Of a stretch of 64,000 bases of DNA, positions 1 to 8,877 are shown piece by piece (position 1 is the stretch's first letter; each line of letters begins with the position of its first letter). Made by a program: the position numbers and the translations under genes. The notes beneath the pieces are model-generated. The model saw only the letters and a program-made list of their open reading frames with translations, was not told the DNA's origin and did not search any database. The DNA is taken from NCBI RefSeq assembly GCF_023349125.1, contig NZ_JAKIKT010000005.1:186001-250000 (forward strand), in the 5' to 3' direction. The DNA is from Shewanella corallii. GTDB lineage: Bacteria > Pseudomonadota > Gammaproteobacteria > Enterobacterales > Shewanellaceae.

Positions 1-2682
1 TTCCAGCTCAAGGCTGAGATCCACTTTCAACGTCCGCTGGCAGAAATACTGGGCCGGGCTGCGATAGAAGCGGATCAGCGCCTGCAGCTCTAGTTCACTG
101 GCTGGCAGCTCGTCCAGGCCTATGCCTTCGGCGTTGTTTAAAGGCTGGCAGACAAAGGCGGTATGGCCTGGCTCTGCTGTGGTGACCACTGGGCACCATT
201 GAGGCGCAAAGCTGCGTGGCAGGTTATCGCCTTTATCGCTGTAAAGGCGCCCATCAAAGGGTTGCAAAGGCAGATGTACCAGCAGTTGCTCAAGCAGGGC
301 ATCTGCGGCGTCATTACCCGCTTTGGCCAATTCGCCTGGCCCGGAATTTTCATCGACCTCATTGTCAGGTTGGAAAGCGTCGGTGCGGTAACAGAGCTGG
401 CAATATTCAACCAACTCAGAGACCAGCATAGAGGGGATACGCTCGCTGTTATCCCGCTCACTGTGGCCGATGTAACTGATATACAGCTGACTTCGCGCTG
501 ATAACAGGGCTTCCAGGAACAGGTATCTGTCGTCCATACGACGGGAGCGGTCACCTTTACGGGCACCATGGTGGGCCATCAGGTCAAAGCCAACCGGATA
601 TTGGACTCTGGGATAGACTCCATCGTTCATTCCAAGCAGGCAGACCAGCTGAAAGGGGATGGAACGCATGGGCATCAGGGTACAGAAGTTGACGCTGCCG
701 GCCAGATATCGCTGACCCACACGACTTTCCGTGAGGGCGGAGTTAAACCACTGATTAATCACGCGCAGTGACACGGGCGCATTAAAGCCGGACTGGGCAA
801 CTTCATTGCCAAATTTATCTATGGCAGCACGGATCTCATTCAGATCATCCCGGACCTTGTCCTCCTGAGGCTGGGCCAGGTAAAAGGTATCCAGCAGCTC
901 GACCAATTGCGTGGTGCGTGACAGTGCATCTGCATCCTGGCACAGTGCCTCACGGGCGCTGTCCAGCGCTTCGATAAAGTTAAGCAGCTTACCCAGTGAC
1001 TGAGCGGCCTGACCTTCAATACCGGGCAGTGGCAGATCGCCATGATAGAGGGCCTCTTCATCCCCCAGCGCATAACCGAGGATCATGCGGCGAATACCAA
1101 AGGCCCATGAGTGTTTATCGAAGGCGGGAAGTCCCTGCTGCTCACTGGCTTGCTGATTACGTCCCCAGCGTACGCCGGCATTATTGAGCCACAGCTTAAG
1201 CTGCTCAAGCTCATCATCGGCAATATTGAATCTGGCCATCACTGCTGGTACTTCCAGTACAGACAACACCTCAGACAGACCGAAACGACTCTTGTCCAGT
1301 CCCAGCAGATTAAGGAAGCTGGAGATTAACGGCGATTCCTGAGCGGCGCCGCGGTCGGCAATGGCGTATGGGATATAGTGATCCCCATGTTTGGCGGAAA
1401 ACACGGCATCGATATAAGGGGCATAGGCTGCAACATCCGGCAGCATCACCACTATGTCACGGGGATGCAGATCAGGATTGAGCTTAAGCATGTGCAGCAG
1501 GTGGTCGTGCAGGGTTTCCACTTCCCGAAGCGGGCTGTGACAGCTGCGCAGGGCAATGGAGTTATCATCCGGGCTCAATATACGGCGTTTATGCAGATTC
1601 AGATAAGAGGAGGCGTCCGGTCCCAGAGTTTCCCCAAGGGTTTCCATCTCCAGTATGTCCGACTGCACCCCTCTGAGCAGTGAGCTGTAGTCCGGCTCCT
1701 GATAAAACTCATGGAGCTCAAGATTGTCAGGCTCCAGCTCAAGCACCAGATCCAGCATTTCGCGGCCCATCTTGCCATTATTGGCCAGCAGTGGGTTTCC
1801 CACCTCGAGGCTGGACTCCCACAGCTCAGGCAGCTGTTTTTTCTCATTGTAGACCAGAGACATTCTGGCTCTGGCTTTGGGATCGACAATATCGCCCCAG
1901 TAGTGACGACAGGGACTTAGACTCAGCATAAAGACATCCATTCGCCCGGCCAGTGCATGCAGTACATCCAGGGTTTGTGGCGCCATGGAGCTGATCCCGA
2001 ATACAAACAGTCTTGGCGGCAGCCCCTTCAGGCTATGGTTGGGATCCTGCAGGGCATCGATCAATGCCTGGTGCAGATTGGCCCTGTGGTAATGACTCTG
2101 CCCCAACGCCTGATTGTTATAGTTAACCAGTTCACGCCACAGCTCCGGCTGCCAGTTTTGTTCCGGGCTGAGTTCAATTGGCTGTTCATTGGCTTCCCAC
2201 CCCAGGATCCAATCAGGTCGATAGACCAGATACTGGTCGAAAATATCGGCGATTCTGGCCGCCAGTTGGAACAACTTAAGCTCATCTGCTTGCTGGTCTG
2301 CCGCTTTCCCCTCTGCCCGTTTTCCTTCAGCGGTAGCCAAATAGTGGCGCAGAGGCGCGAAGTTATCCCTGTCGGTCAGGCCGGGCAAAATCGCCATCAG
2401 CTTCCAGGTCATGGCTGCTTTGGTAAAGGGGTTCTCTTCGGGGACGCCTTCAAGGAGCCAATAACAGAGCTTCCAGATAAAACTGGAGGGCAGGGGAAAC
2501 TCCTGCGCGGCTGCAATGCCATTGTGTTTGGCGATCTCCAGTCGAAGCCAGGTAGACATACCCGGGCTTTGTACCAGAATTTGGTCCTGAGTGAGCAGGG
2601 AGGCACCGCTGGGAATAGTCAGCAATTGTGCCAGTTTTTCTGACAGCAGTTCCATTTGGTTGGACTGGATATGATGCAGCAT
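1..2682 (-). CDS. recC: RecC, exodeoxyribonuclease V gamma chain (3' end cut by window)
   Basis: RecC is the Chi-recognising subunit of the RecBCD helicase-nuclease, which processes double-strand DNA ends for recombination and degrades linear foreign DNA in the cytoplasm. The reading frame is open from the ATG at 2682 to the window edge, giving 894 codons of a protein that is about 1,120 residues in E. coli, so the C-terminus is missing. The N-terminus carries the RecC pattern: a histidine-serine-asparagine stretch, then ILVQSPGMSTWLRLEIA and EFPLPSSFIWKL. No in-frame start lies upstream before a stop. The ribosome site is weak. recB and recD would be expected beyond the left edge, which is an inference. 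Identification is from motif recall, not alignment. Confidence 0.95.
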   Translation of the reverse strand, partial: MLHHIQSNQMELLSEKLAQLLTIPSGASLLTQDQILVQSPGMSTWLRLEIAKHNGIAAAQEFPLPSSFIWKLCYWLLEGVPEENPFTKAAMTWKLMAILPGLTDRDNFAPLRHYLATAEGKRAEGKAADQQADELKLFQLAARIADIFDQYLVYRPDWILGWEANEQPIELSPEQNWQPELWRELVNYNNQALGQSHYHRANLHQALIDALQDPNHSLKGLPPRLFVFGISSMAPQTLDVLHALAGRMDVFMLSLSPCRHYWGDIVDPKARARMSLVYNEKKQLPELWESSLEVGNPLLANNGKMGREMLDLVLELEPDNLELHEFYQEPDYSSLLRGVQSDILEMETLGETLGPDASSYLNLHKRRILSPDDNSIALRSCHSPLREVETLHDHLLHMLKLNPDLHPRDIVVMLPDVAAYAPYIDAVFSAKHGDHYIPYAIADRGAAQESPLISSFLNLLGLDKSRFGLSEVLSVLEVPAVMARFNIADDELEQLKLWLNNAGVRWGRNQQASEQQGLPAFDKHSWAFGIRRMILGYALGDEEALYHGDLPLPGIEGQAAQSLGKLLNFIEALDSAREALCQDADALSRTTQLVELLDTFYLAQPQEDKVRDDLNEIRAAIDKFGNEVAQSGFNAPVSLRVINQWFNSALTESRVGQRYLAGSVNFCTLMPMRSIPFQLVCLLGMNDGVYPRVQYPVGFDLMAHHGARKGDRSRRMDDRYLFLEALLSARSQLYISYIGHSERDNSERIPSMLVSELVEYCQLCYRTDAFQPDNEVDENSGPGELAKAGNDAADALLEQLLVHLPLQPFDGRLYSDKGDNLPRSFAPQWCPVVTTAEPGHTAFVCQPLNNAEGIGLDELPASELELQALIRFYRSPAQYFCQRTLKVDLSLELE

Positions 2683-2772
2683 GAAAGGCGTGAGTAAAGG
2701 GCCAGAAAGCCATTCTATGTGTTTGATTTGTTACGTTCAATAACGGCGGAACGCAAGTGGTGCCTTTGACTT

Positions 2773-4881
2773 TTATTTGCCCTGTTTCAGCGGCAGTTCT
2801 CCCATTAGTGTCGGAGTAGTGCGCTGCAGTGTCACCAGGATCAGCAGTCTCTCTATCTGTTGCAGACAGTGTTTTCTCATCTCCTTCCTCTGCCTGTCGG
2901 TCAGGGCGGGATTAAACTCAAGCTGTTCGAACTCATTGGCAAGAGAGGTAATTGACTCTTGCCAGTTGGGATTGAACCGACTGACTTTGTGCGCCACTGT
3001 GCGTGGCCCATCCGAGATATTCAGGTTTACACCCAGACGCTTCAGGGCATGCAGCAGCTTGTGGTATTTACGCTGTAGTTTATCCCGTCTTTTGGGCAAA
3101 CTGAGTAAGCCGGTATACCAGGCAATCAGCATAAGCACGCAAATAATACCGCCCAACATAAACAAGCCAATTCGCTCTGTAGAGGCCTGTCCCAATAGCT
3201 CTCTGAACAGTTGTCTCTGCTTGTTGGCGTTGAATCCCAGTACCCACACGCTCCAGTAATAATCCAGACTGGCCAACTGCATTCGAAGTTCGTTCAACAG
3301 GGGCCAGTTTTTCAGCCTCAGGCTGGACAGAGGGTTATCCAGCAGGTAACTGTCCTCTGGCTTAAATACAGCGTCAAATCCATCCAGCACGCGCTCAGGG
3401 GCGACCATGGCAGTGGGGTCGAAAGTGACCCACCCCTCTGAAGGGATCCACACCTCGACCCAGGCATGAGCCATATACTGGTAAACACTCATGTAACCTG
3501 CTGCAGCGTTATATTCGCCCCCCTGATAACCGTTAACCATGCGGGCGGGCAGACCGGATGCCCGCGCCACCACCACCATGGCAGAGGCGTAATGGACGCA
3601 AAAACCACTGCGGTTATCAAACAGAAAGTCATCTACCTGGTTGCTGCCGATGCGCGGTGGCTTAAGGGTGTAGTAGAAAGGCTCCTGAGCGAACCTTTCC
3701 ATCACAGCTTGCATGCGCTGCGCAGGGTCGGGAAAAGCCTCCCTCAGCTGCTGACCGTAGGCTCTGGCTCTGGGGTTAATGTCCGGCGGCAGAGTCAAAT
3801 TGGTATGTCTTTCCAATGCGGACAACATGGGGTCCCTAATGGCATTGGGATAGGAGGTGACATCATAGCCGAATTGCTGCTCAATACGGCGCAGCGCAAA
3901 CAGCCGGGAGTTGCTCATATTCACCACGCCACGGCTTTCGCTATAACCCAGATCCAGACTGAACAGCCAATGGGTTCCGCTGGGTTCAGCAATGACCTGA
4001 TAGCCGTATGAGCCGCCCATGGGTCTGGGTCTTTGGTTGGGAATATTGGGCGCATTGTTCTGCAATGCCTTAACCCTGGGATTCTGACGCCACTCTTTAC
4101 CATCGTAGGAGTCCATCACCAGAGCGCGCCAATAGAGGCGGTCATTGCTGGGCACAGGTCCCTGAAAGGTCACTCTGAATGCCAACTCGGCACTGCGGGT
4201 CAGGTTGCTGATATCCCCGGGGCGAACACTGTCAGAGAGGCCCGTCGTTGCAGAGTCGGTATCCGGCACCATCCACAGAGGAGAAAACCTGGGAAGCACC
4301 AGAAACAACAAACCAGCCAAAGGTAAGCTGAGCAGCGTGATACTGGCTGAGCCCAACAAAGGGTCAAGAGGGCGGGTTTTACCCTGATACAGGCTGACCA
4401 GGCCGCCAGTGTTGATTATGGTGACAACCGCAAGGAGCAGGGTATTGAGAATGGACTGGTTATCGATAAAGGCCAGTGCCACCAAAAAATAACCAACCAA
4501 TATGATGGTTTTTACGTCTCTGCGTTGCCGCATTTCGATGTACTTCAGGGCGTAACCAAGAATCAACAGGTTGATCAGGGCGCTCAGGGTGCCAAGTTGG
4601 CCCGTGATGAGCAGCAGGGTAGCAGCAGAAGCCATGGCCAGAATGCTTACCAACAACCTTGGTGGCTTGGCGACTTTGCCGAGGAAAATACCGATTCGCC
4701 ACACAAAGCAGATGGCACAGATAGCCAGGGTCCAGGGGGTTAACTCGTCGTAAAGGGGGGTCAAGACTGCGACGTTGATGATGAGCAGCCAAAATGACGT
4801 AATACGGGGGATCAGCGCCTGGGGAGATTTATCTACCGGGGTCCTGTCTTTATTTTTCCAGGGCAGAGAAAAGGGAAGCAT
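2773..4881 (-). CDS. TgpA-like membrane transglutaminase (DUF3488 + transglutaminase core)
   Basis: Membrane-anchored cysteine enzyme of the TgpA family (702 aa). Several hydrophobic segments fill roughly residues 25-210. A periplasmic transglutaminase core follows, with a plausible catalytic triad C428 (GFCVHYAS), H472 (HAWVEVW) and D488 (FDPTA). One more membrane helix lies near residue 575 before a charged C-terminal tail. It is the last gene of a MoxR-DUF58-TgpA operon, and its ATG overlaps the DUF58 stop by one base (TGATG). The trio is widespread in bacteria, and TgpA is reported to be essential in Pseudomonas aeruginosa. The substrate is unknown, and a cell-envelope protein is the usual guess. 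The family call is firm; the function is open. Confidence 0.9.
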   Translation of the reverse strand: MLPFSLPWKNKDRTPVDKSPQALIPRITSFWLLIINVAVLTPLYDELTPWTLAICAICFVWRIGIFLGKVAKPPRLLVSILAMASAATLLLITGQLGTLSALINLLILGYALKYIEMRQRRDVKTIILVGYFLVALAFIDNQSILNTLLLAVVTIINTGGLVSLYQGKTRPLDPLLGSASITLLSLPLAGLLFLVLPRFSPLWMVPDTDSATTGLSDSVRPGDISNLTRSAELAFRVTFQGPVPSNDRLYWRALVMDSYDGKEWRQNPRVKALQNNAPNIPNQRPRPMGGSYGYQVIAEPSGTHWLFSLDLGYSESRGVVNMSNSRLFALRRIEQQFGYDVTSYPNAIRDPMLSALERHTNLTLPPDINPRARAYGQQLREAFPDPAQRMQAVMERFAQEPFYYTLKPPRIGSNQVDDFLFDNRSGFCVHYASAMVVVARASGLPARMVNGYQGGEYNAAAGYMSVYQYMAHAWVEVWIPSEGWVTFDPTAMVAPERVLDGFDAVFKPEDSYLLDNPLSSLRLKNWPLLNELRMQLASLDYYWSVWVLGFNANKQRQLFRELLGQASTERIGLFMLGGIICVLMLIAWYTGLLSLPKRRDKLQRKYHKLLHALKRLGVNLNISDGPRTVAHKVSRFNPNWQESITSLANEFEQLEFNPALTDRQRKEMRKHCLQQIERLLILVTLQRTTPTLMGELPLKQGK

Positions 4882-5846
4882 CAGGCGTTTTCTCCATACA
4901 GGGCGATAGCCTCCTGACAGGCAAGTCTGTGGGATTCATCTGCACCGGGCGCAACCTGCTCGCCGTTCAATTCCAACCCAAACAGGTGTTGGTCACGACT
5001 GAAATACTCCACCAGGTAACTGAGCGCACTGAGACGCTTCTCCAGCTCTGTATCAGCTCCTGGCAGCACCAGCCAAATCGCCTCGCCCTGAGGCTGCTCA
5101 AACTGTTTGGTCAACATGCCCCGTCCCTGAGCCAGTTGCTTCCAGGCCACCTGTTTCAAAGACTCACCGCGGATGTAATCTCTCAGGCCGCTGAATTCAT
5201 CCACACCATTAAGCTGATTACCGCCGTTGACGTCATCATTGCCATGAAAGTCCATGTAGCTGCGCTTATCATCAGGTTTTTCAGGTTTGGCGAACACCAA
5301 TGGCGACATAGCCATATCCAGATGTGACCATGCACGGCACAGTCCCATGGGGTAACAGGAGGAGATTCTCACTCTGCCCGGGTTCATCCGGCCTCTTTGG
5401 GTATGGCGCACAGGGACCAGCACCTCCACGGCAGAATCTGTAATCCGGGTGATCTCAGCAATTCGGTTTTTGGGGTAGTTGAGTCCTACCTGCCAGCTGG
5501 CATGTGACGACTCCAGTTGAATAGGCATCGCCAGTGTTTCCCCTGCATAAACCTGAGCTGGCCAGTGCCCCTTGATTGTCAGTCCCGCCAGATTGCGATA
5601 GCCAAAGATAAGACAGGTGTTAAAGATACTGGCCATCAACATGGCCAGGCCTATGACCAGATTATTCTGATAATTGGTACCGAATAAAAACAGCAGCAGC
5701 ACCAAGAGCAACCAAAATACGCCGAACCCGGTAGGCAGAATAAAGATGCCTTTGTGGGTCAGAGTGTGTTCCCGGGCCGCAGGCAGGCGCCTGGCCAGCC
5801 ATCGCTGCCAGAATCCTGAGTGGGCAGTTCGGGTGCTCACTGTCAT
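4881..5846 (-). CDS. DUF58 domain protein of the MoxR operon
   Basis: A 321-residue protein with two adjacent hydrophobic helices near residues 37-80, then a cytoplasmic DUF58 region. The DUF58 hallmark is near residue 225 (FSGLRDYIRGESLKQVAWKQ), where the arginine, tryptophan and lysine are typical. DUF58 proteins are vWA-like partners of MoxR ATPases. The start overlaps the moxR-like stop by four bases (ATGA), and the stop overlaps the next ATG by one, so translation of the three genes is probably coupled. The biochemical role is not established. The family assignment rests on motif and context together. Confidence 0.9.
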   Translation of the reverse strand: MTVSTRTAHSGFWQRWLARRLPAAREHTLTHKGIFILPTGFGVFWLLLVLLLFLFGTNYQNNLVIGLAMLMASIFNTCLIFGYRNLAGLTIKGHWPAQVYAGETLAMPIQLESSHASWQVGLNYPKNRIAEITRITDSAVEVLVPVRHTQRGRMNPGRVRISSCYPMGLCRAWSHLDMAMSPLVFAKPEKPDDKRSYMDFHGNDDVNGGNQLNGVDEFSGLRDYIRGESLKQVAWKQLAQGRGMLTKQFEQPQGEAIWLVLPGADTELEKRLSALSYLVEYFSRDQHLFGLELNGEQVAPGADESHRLACQEAIALYGENA

Positions 5847-6751
5847 TGGATCGGGTTAACCTCAGACAGTATACGGTTGCATATGGTTTCCCCCTGAGCC
5901 TGACTGCTTGAACGCATTCTGTGTTGGGCTACCGGGGTAAACACCGCCTGAACATCTTCCGGGATCAGATAGTTTCGCCCCTGAATAAGTGCCCAGGCTT
6001 TGGCGGCCTGCAGCAGTGCCTTACTGGCCCGGGGAGAAAGGCCATAACCTTCGTTTTGTTGCCTTGATGCTTCCACCAGAGACAGTAAGTACCTGAGCAG
6101 CGCATCGGAGACTGAGATGTTGTCCGTCTGCTCCTGCAGCTTAAGCAGGTCTGCCGGTGACATACATTGGGGCAGGGTGTCATTATAGCTGCTCAGTCCC
6201 TCTCCCTTGAGCATAGCCAGTTCGGCGTCCAGGGAGGGGTAGCCAATGGAGAGGCGCATCAGGAATCGGTCAAGCTGAGACTCAGGAAGGGGAAAAGTAC
6301 CGGATTGCTCAGTGGGGTTCTGGGTGGCAATCACGAAAAATGGCGTTGGCAGCCTGTGTGTGGTGCCGTCAACCGTGATTTGATGCTCCGCCATCGCTTC
6401 CAGCAGCGCGCTTTGGGTTTTGGGGCTGGCACGGTTAATCTCATCGGCCAGAACCATCTGTTTGAAGATGGGCCCGGGGTGAAACACAAACTGACTTTCA
6501 TGTTTGTCGAATATGGTGACGCCGAGAATATCGGCAGGCAGGAGGTCACTGGTGAACTGAATACGTTGGTAACTGAAACCCAGACTTTGGGCCATTGCTT
6601 GAGAGAGACTGGTTTTGCCCATACCTGGGAGATCTTCGATGAGGAGATGGCCTCTGGCCAGAATGCAGGCCACAGCGAGCTTGATATGCTCGGTTTTACC
6701 GAGCAGTACCTGATCCAGCTGAGTGATGAGTTGTTTGATCTGTTCGGACAT
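5843..6751 (-). CDS. MoxR-family AAA+ ATPase
   Basis: Cytoplasmic AAA+ chaperone-like ATPase of the MoxR family (302 aa), thought to act with DUF58/vWA proteins in assembling or maturing envelope complexes. Walker A is LPGMGKTS at residues 41-48 and Walker B is LADEINRASP with D103-E104. The MoxR-specific stretch VIATQNPTEQSGTFPLPESQ follows, then an arginine-rich sensor 2 region (GLSPRASKALLQAAKAWA). The start is well supported by AGGAGGAG just upstream of the ATG at 6751. It is the first gene of the three-gene operon, so the promoter should lie in 6752-6900. The partner substrate is unknown. Confidence 0.95.
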   Translation of the reverse strand: MSEQIKQLITQLDQVLLGKTEHIKLAVACILARGHLLIEDLPGMGKTSLSQAMAQSLGFSYQRIQFTSDLLPADILGVTIFDKHESQFVFHPGPIFKQMVLADEINRASPKTQSALLEAMAEHQITVDGTTHRLPTPFFVIATQNPTEQSGTFPLPESQLDRFLMRLSIGYPSLDAELAMLKGEGLSSYNDTLPQCMSPADLLKLQEQTDNISVSDALLRYLLSLVEASRQQNEGYGLSPRASKALLQAAKAWALIQGRNYLIPEDVQAVFTPVAQHRMRSSSQAQGETICNRILSEVNPIQ

Positions 6752-6909
6752 GTCTCCTCCTGAGACTTTTCAGTATTCTTCCCAAAGAAGGCATGTTGCC
6801 CCGGTATTTGTTATTTTTTACGAGGTTACTGCTAGAGATTCTGACTCAGTAGCGGTGTTTTTTCAAAATTTGTGACGTTTTTAGTTGGCCCTTTTTGATT
6901 AAACAACAC

Positions 6910-6935
6910 AACAAGCCTCGTGAGTGAGGCTTGTT
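6910..6935 (-). terminator. Hairpin downstream of slt
   Basis: Perfect 10-bp arms AACAAGCCTC and GAGGCTTGTT around a six-base loop. On the minus strand the hairpin lies just after the slt stop and is followed by a T-rich run (TTGTGTTGTTT), so it should end slt transcription before the moxR-like gene's neighbourhood. Confidence 0.8.
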
Positions 6936-6944
6936 CTACTTGTA

Positions 6945-8864
6945 TCAATAACTGGCGGATTGTTCTGCATCGGATAACAGAGGTGTGGTGGTTTTACCTG
7001 CCAGTTCCTCATATATCAGGCGATAGCTGAACACTGCTTGCACATACTCACGGGTTTCCCTGAAGGGGATGGACTCAATAAAGGAGACCGCATCCAGCTT
7101 GCCGTCAGTCCGTTTTAACCAGGCGGTTACCCTGTGGGGACCGGCATTATAAGCCGCGGTTGCCAGAATGCGGTTCTGGTCGAACTGCTTCAGCAGACCT
7201 GCGTAATAGGCGCTGCCCAGTTTTACATTCAGGCCCACATCATAGAGATCACTCTGGCGACGGTATTTAAGCTTGTGCTTCCTTGCGGTTTCTTTGGCAG
7301 TAGCAGGCATGAGTTGCATCAGGCCTCTGGCACCAACACCGGACCTGGCTCTTGGGTAAAAGGCACTTTCCCGCCGGGCGATGGCTCTGAGTTCATCACC
7401 ATTGACCTTGTGTCGTGTTGCTGCCGCATTGAATTCCCCTTCGTGGGCGAGAGGGAATCTCTGTGATACATGGTTCCACAGTTTGCCCTGAATTGTGCCC
7501 TGAACCCCCATAGCCGGCCAGTTATTGTCACCGGCCATCAGGGTGTACTGAGTTCTCTCCTCTTGGTTGACCCGGGCCAGCAACTGGCGCCATTCAACTC
7601 TGGCATCATAGTGTTTATCCAACGCCTGCAGTTCAACAACTCTGAGCCAGGCGGCGTCTTTTGCCAGTTTTTGCTGAGCAGCCTGATCTTCCGCTGGTGT
7701 GACCTGGTTGAGGTTGATCGGTAACCCCTGACTGTTGGCGGCCATAAAGCCATAGAAGTTTCTTTGGGTTGCCAGCTTAGCCAGGCTGTCGGAACGCCTG
7801 GCGGGATCTTTCATCATTCTTGCCTGCCAGAATTGCCAACGGGCGCTGGCGGCGGCAGTGTCACTGAGCAGGGGCAAAGTCTTTTCGATAACCTGATTGT
7901 CACCGTTGCGTATTGCCCAGCGCAGGCGCATTTCTGTCAGGTCGTCAGAGCCCAGCAGTGGCAGCATGGTATCAACGTGATCTGACAGTGATTCTTCCTG
8001 CCTGATAAGCGCGCGCCTCACCAGATAGCGGTTGAGCTTTCGGGACTCATGTTCGGTAAAGCGATCCGCTTTCTGATATTTCAAATAGAGTCTTACCGCC
8101 TGTTCCAGATCCTTTCTGGCCAAACGTTTGAGACCGGCGGCGACGATATCTTCCTTATACTCACCTGAGCCCATATATCGGTTGATATGACGCAGGCGTC
8201 TTGGGTCCCTGTATACCTGAACCAGGGCTTCTGCATCTTGTTTATGGCCGGTAACCTTGCGGGATAACCAGCTCATCAGACTGTATTGGCCCGAATCAAA
8301 TGCCAGCATCATACGTTGCCAGACCAAATCCTGAGAGCGCTTACCCGCCTTGGTCCATTCGCTGAACAGCACATCACAGGCGTCAGGTTGGGAGTAGCCA
8401 TGGAGCCAAAGGTTTTTGGCACCGACCCAGGCTAAATTGGGATCACCGTTTTGCAGTTTTGCTCGGTAGTAATAGCACTGGAGTTCGGTATCTCTGGGGA
8501 GCTTGGGGCTAATCGCCAGAAAGTCTTTCCAGCGTTTTTGTTTACCGGCCCTTTGCAGGTATCGGTGTTTTAACGTGTTGTACAGAGGTGTTTGCGCGAA
8601 AGCAGCGAGAGAGATAGCCGCCTTTGGGCCTGACTGACGCAAAATATCATCCTGTTTATCGTGATAATCCAGATAGACAGTCAGAGGGTAATCGCCCAGT
8701 TGCTTTCTGAGGATTTGATATCTGGCTGAGTTTCCCTGTTCCTGAGCTTCTCTTGCGTCAAGATAAGCCTGTTGCTGCGCCGTCAGCCCTGCGGCAGCAG
8801 AAGTGGTGGTCAATCCCATACTGAAAGAGACCAATCCCAATATGCCAAGTAACTGCTTCAGCAT
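6945..8864 (-). CDS. slt: Soluble lytic murein transglycosylase
   Basis: Periplasmic lytic transglycosylase (639 aa) that cleaves the MurNAc-GlcNAc bond of peptidoglycan to leave 1,6-anhydro ends. The N-terminus has a signal peptide ending near TTSAAA. A long alpha-helical superhelical region fills most of the protein, and the catalytic SLT domain is at the C-terminus. The catalytic glutamate is E499 in ARRESAFYPRARSGVGARG, followed by the substrate-cleft motif LMQLMPATA and the AYNAGP motif. The length matches E. coli Slt70 (about 645 aa). AAAGGAT precedes the ATG. Only 13 bases separate it from the upstream rmuC stop, so the two are probably co-transcribed. Confidence 0.95.
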   Translation of the reverse strand: MLKQLLGILGLVSFSMGLTTTSAAAGLTAQQQAYLDAREAQEQGNSARYQILRKQLGDYPLTVYLDYHDKQDDILRQSGPKAAISLAAFAQTPLYNTLKHRYLQRAGKQKRWKDFLAISPKLPRDTELQCYYYRAKLQNGDPNLAWVGAKNLWLHGYSQPDACDVLFSEWTKAGKRSQDLVWQRMMLAFDSGQYSLMSWLSRKVTGHKQDAEALVQVYRDPRRLRHINRYMGSGEYKEDIVAAGLKRLARKDLEQAVRLYLKYQKADRFTEHESRKLNRYLVRRALIRQEESLSDHVDTMLPLLGSDDLTEMRLRWAIRNGDNQVIEKTLPLLSDTAAASARWQFWQARMMKDPARRSDSLAKLATQRNFYGFMAANSQGLPINLNQVTPAEDQAAQQKLAKDAAWLRVVELQALDKHYDARVEWRQLLARVNQEERTQYTLMAGDNNWPAMGVQGTIQGKLWNHVSQRFPLAHEGEFNAAATRHKVNGDELRAIARRESAFYPRARSGVGARGLMQLMPATAKETARKHKLKYRRQSDLYDVGLNVKLGSAYYAGLLKQFDQNRILATAAYNAGPHRVTAWLKRTDGKLDAVSFIESIPFRETREYVQAVFSYRLIYEELAGKTTTPLLSDAEQSASY

Positions 8865-8877
8865 GATTTATATCCTT

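Noticed and set aside
1957..2643. 228-codon plus-strand frame within recC
   Set aside because: Opposite a continuous RecC reading frame, with no features of a real protein.
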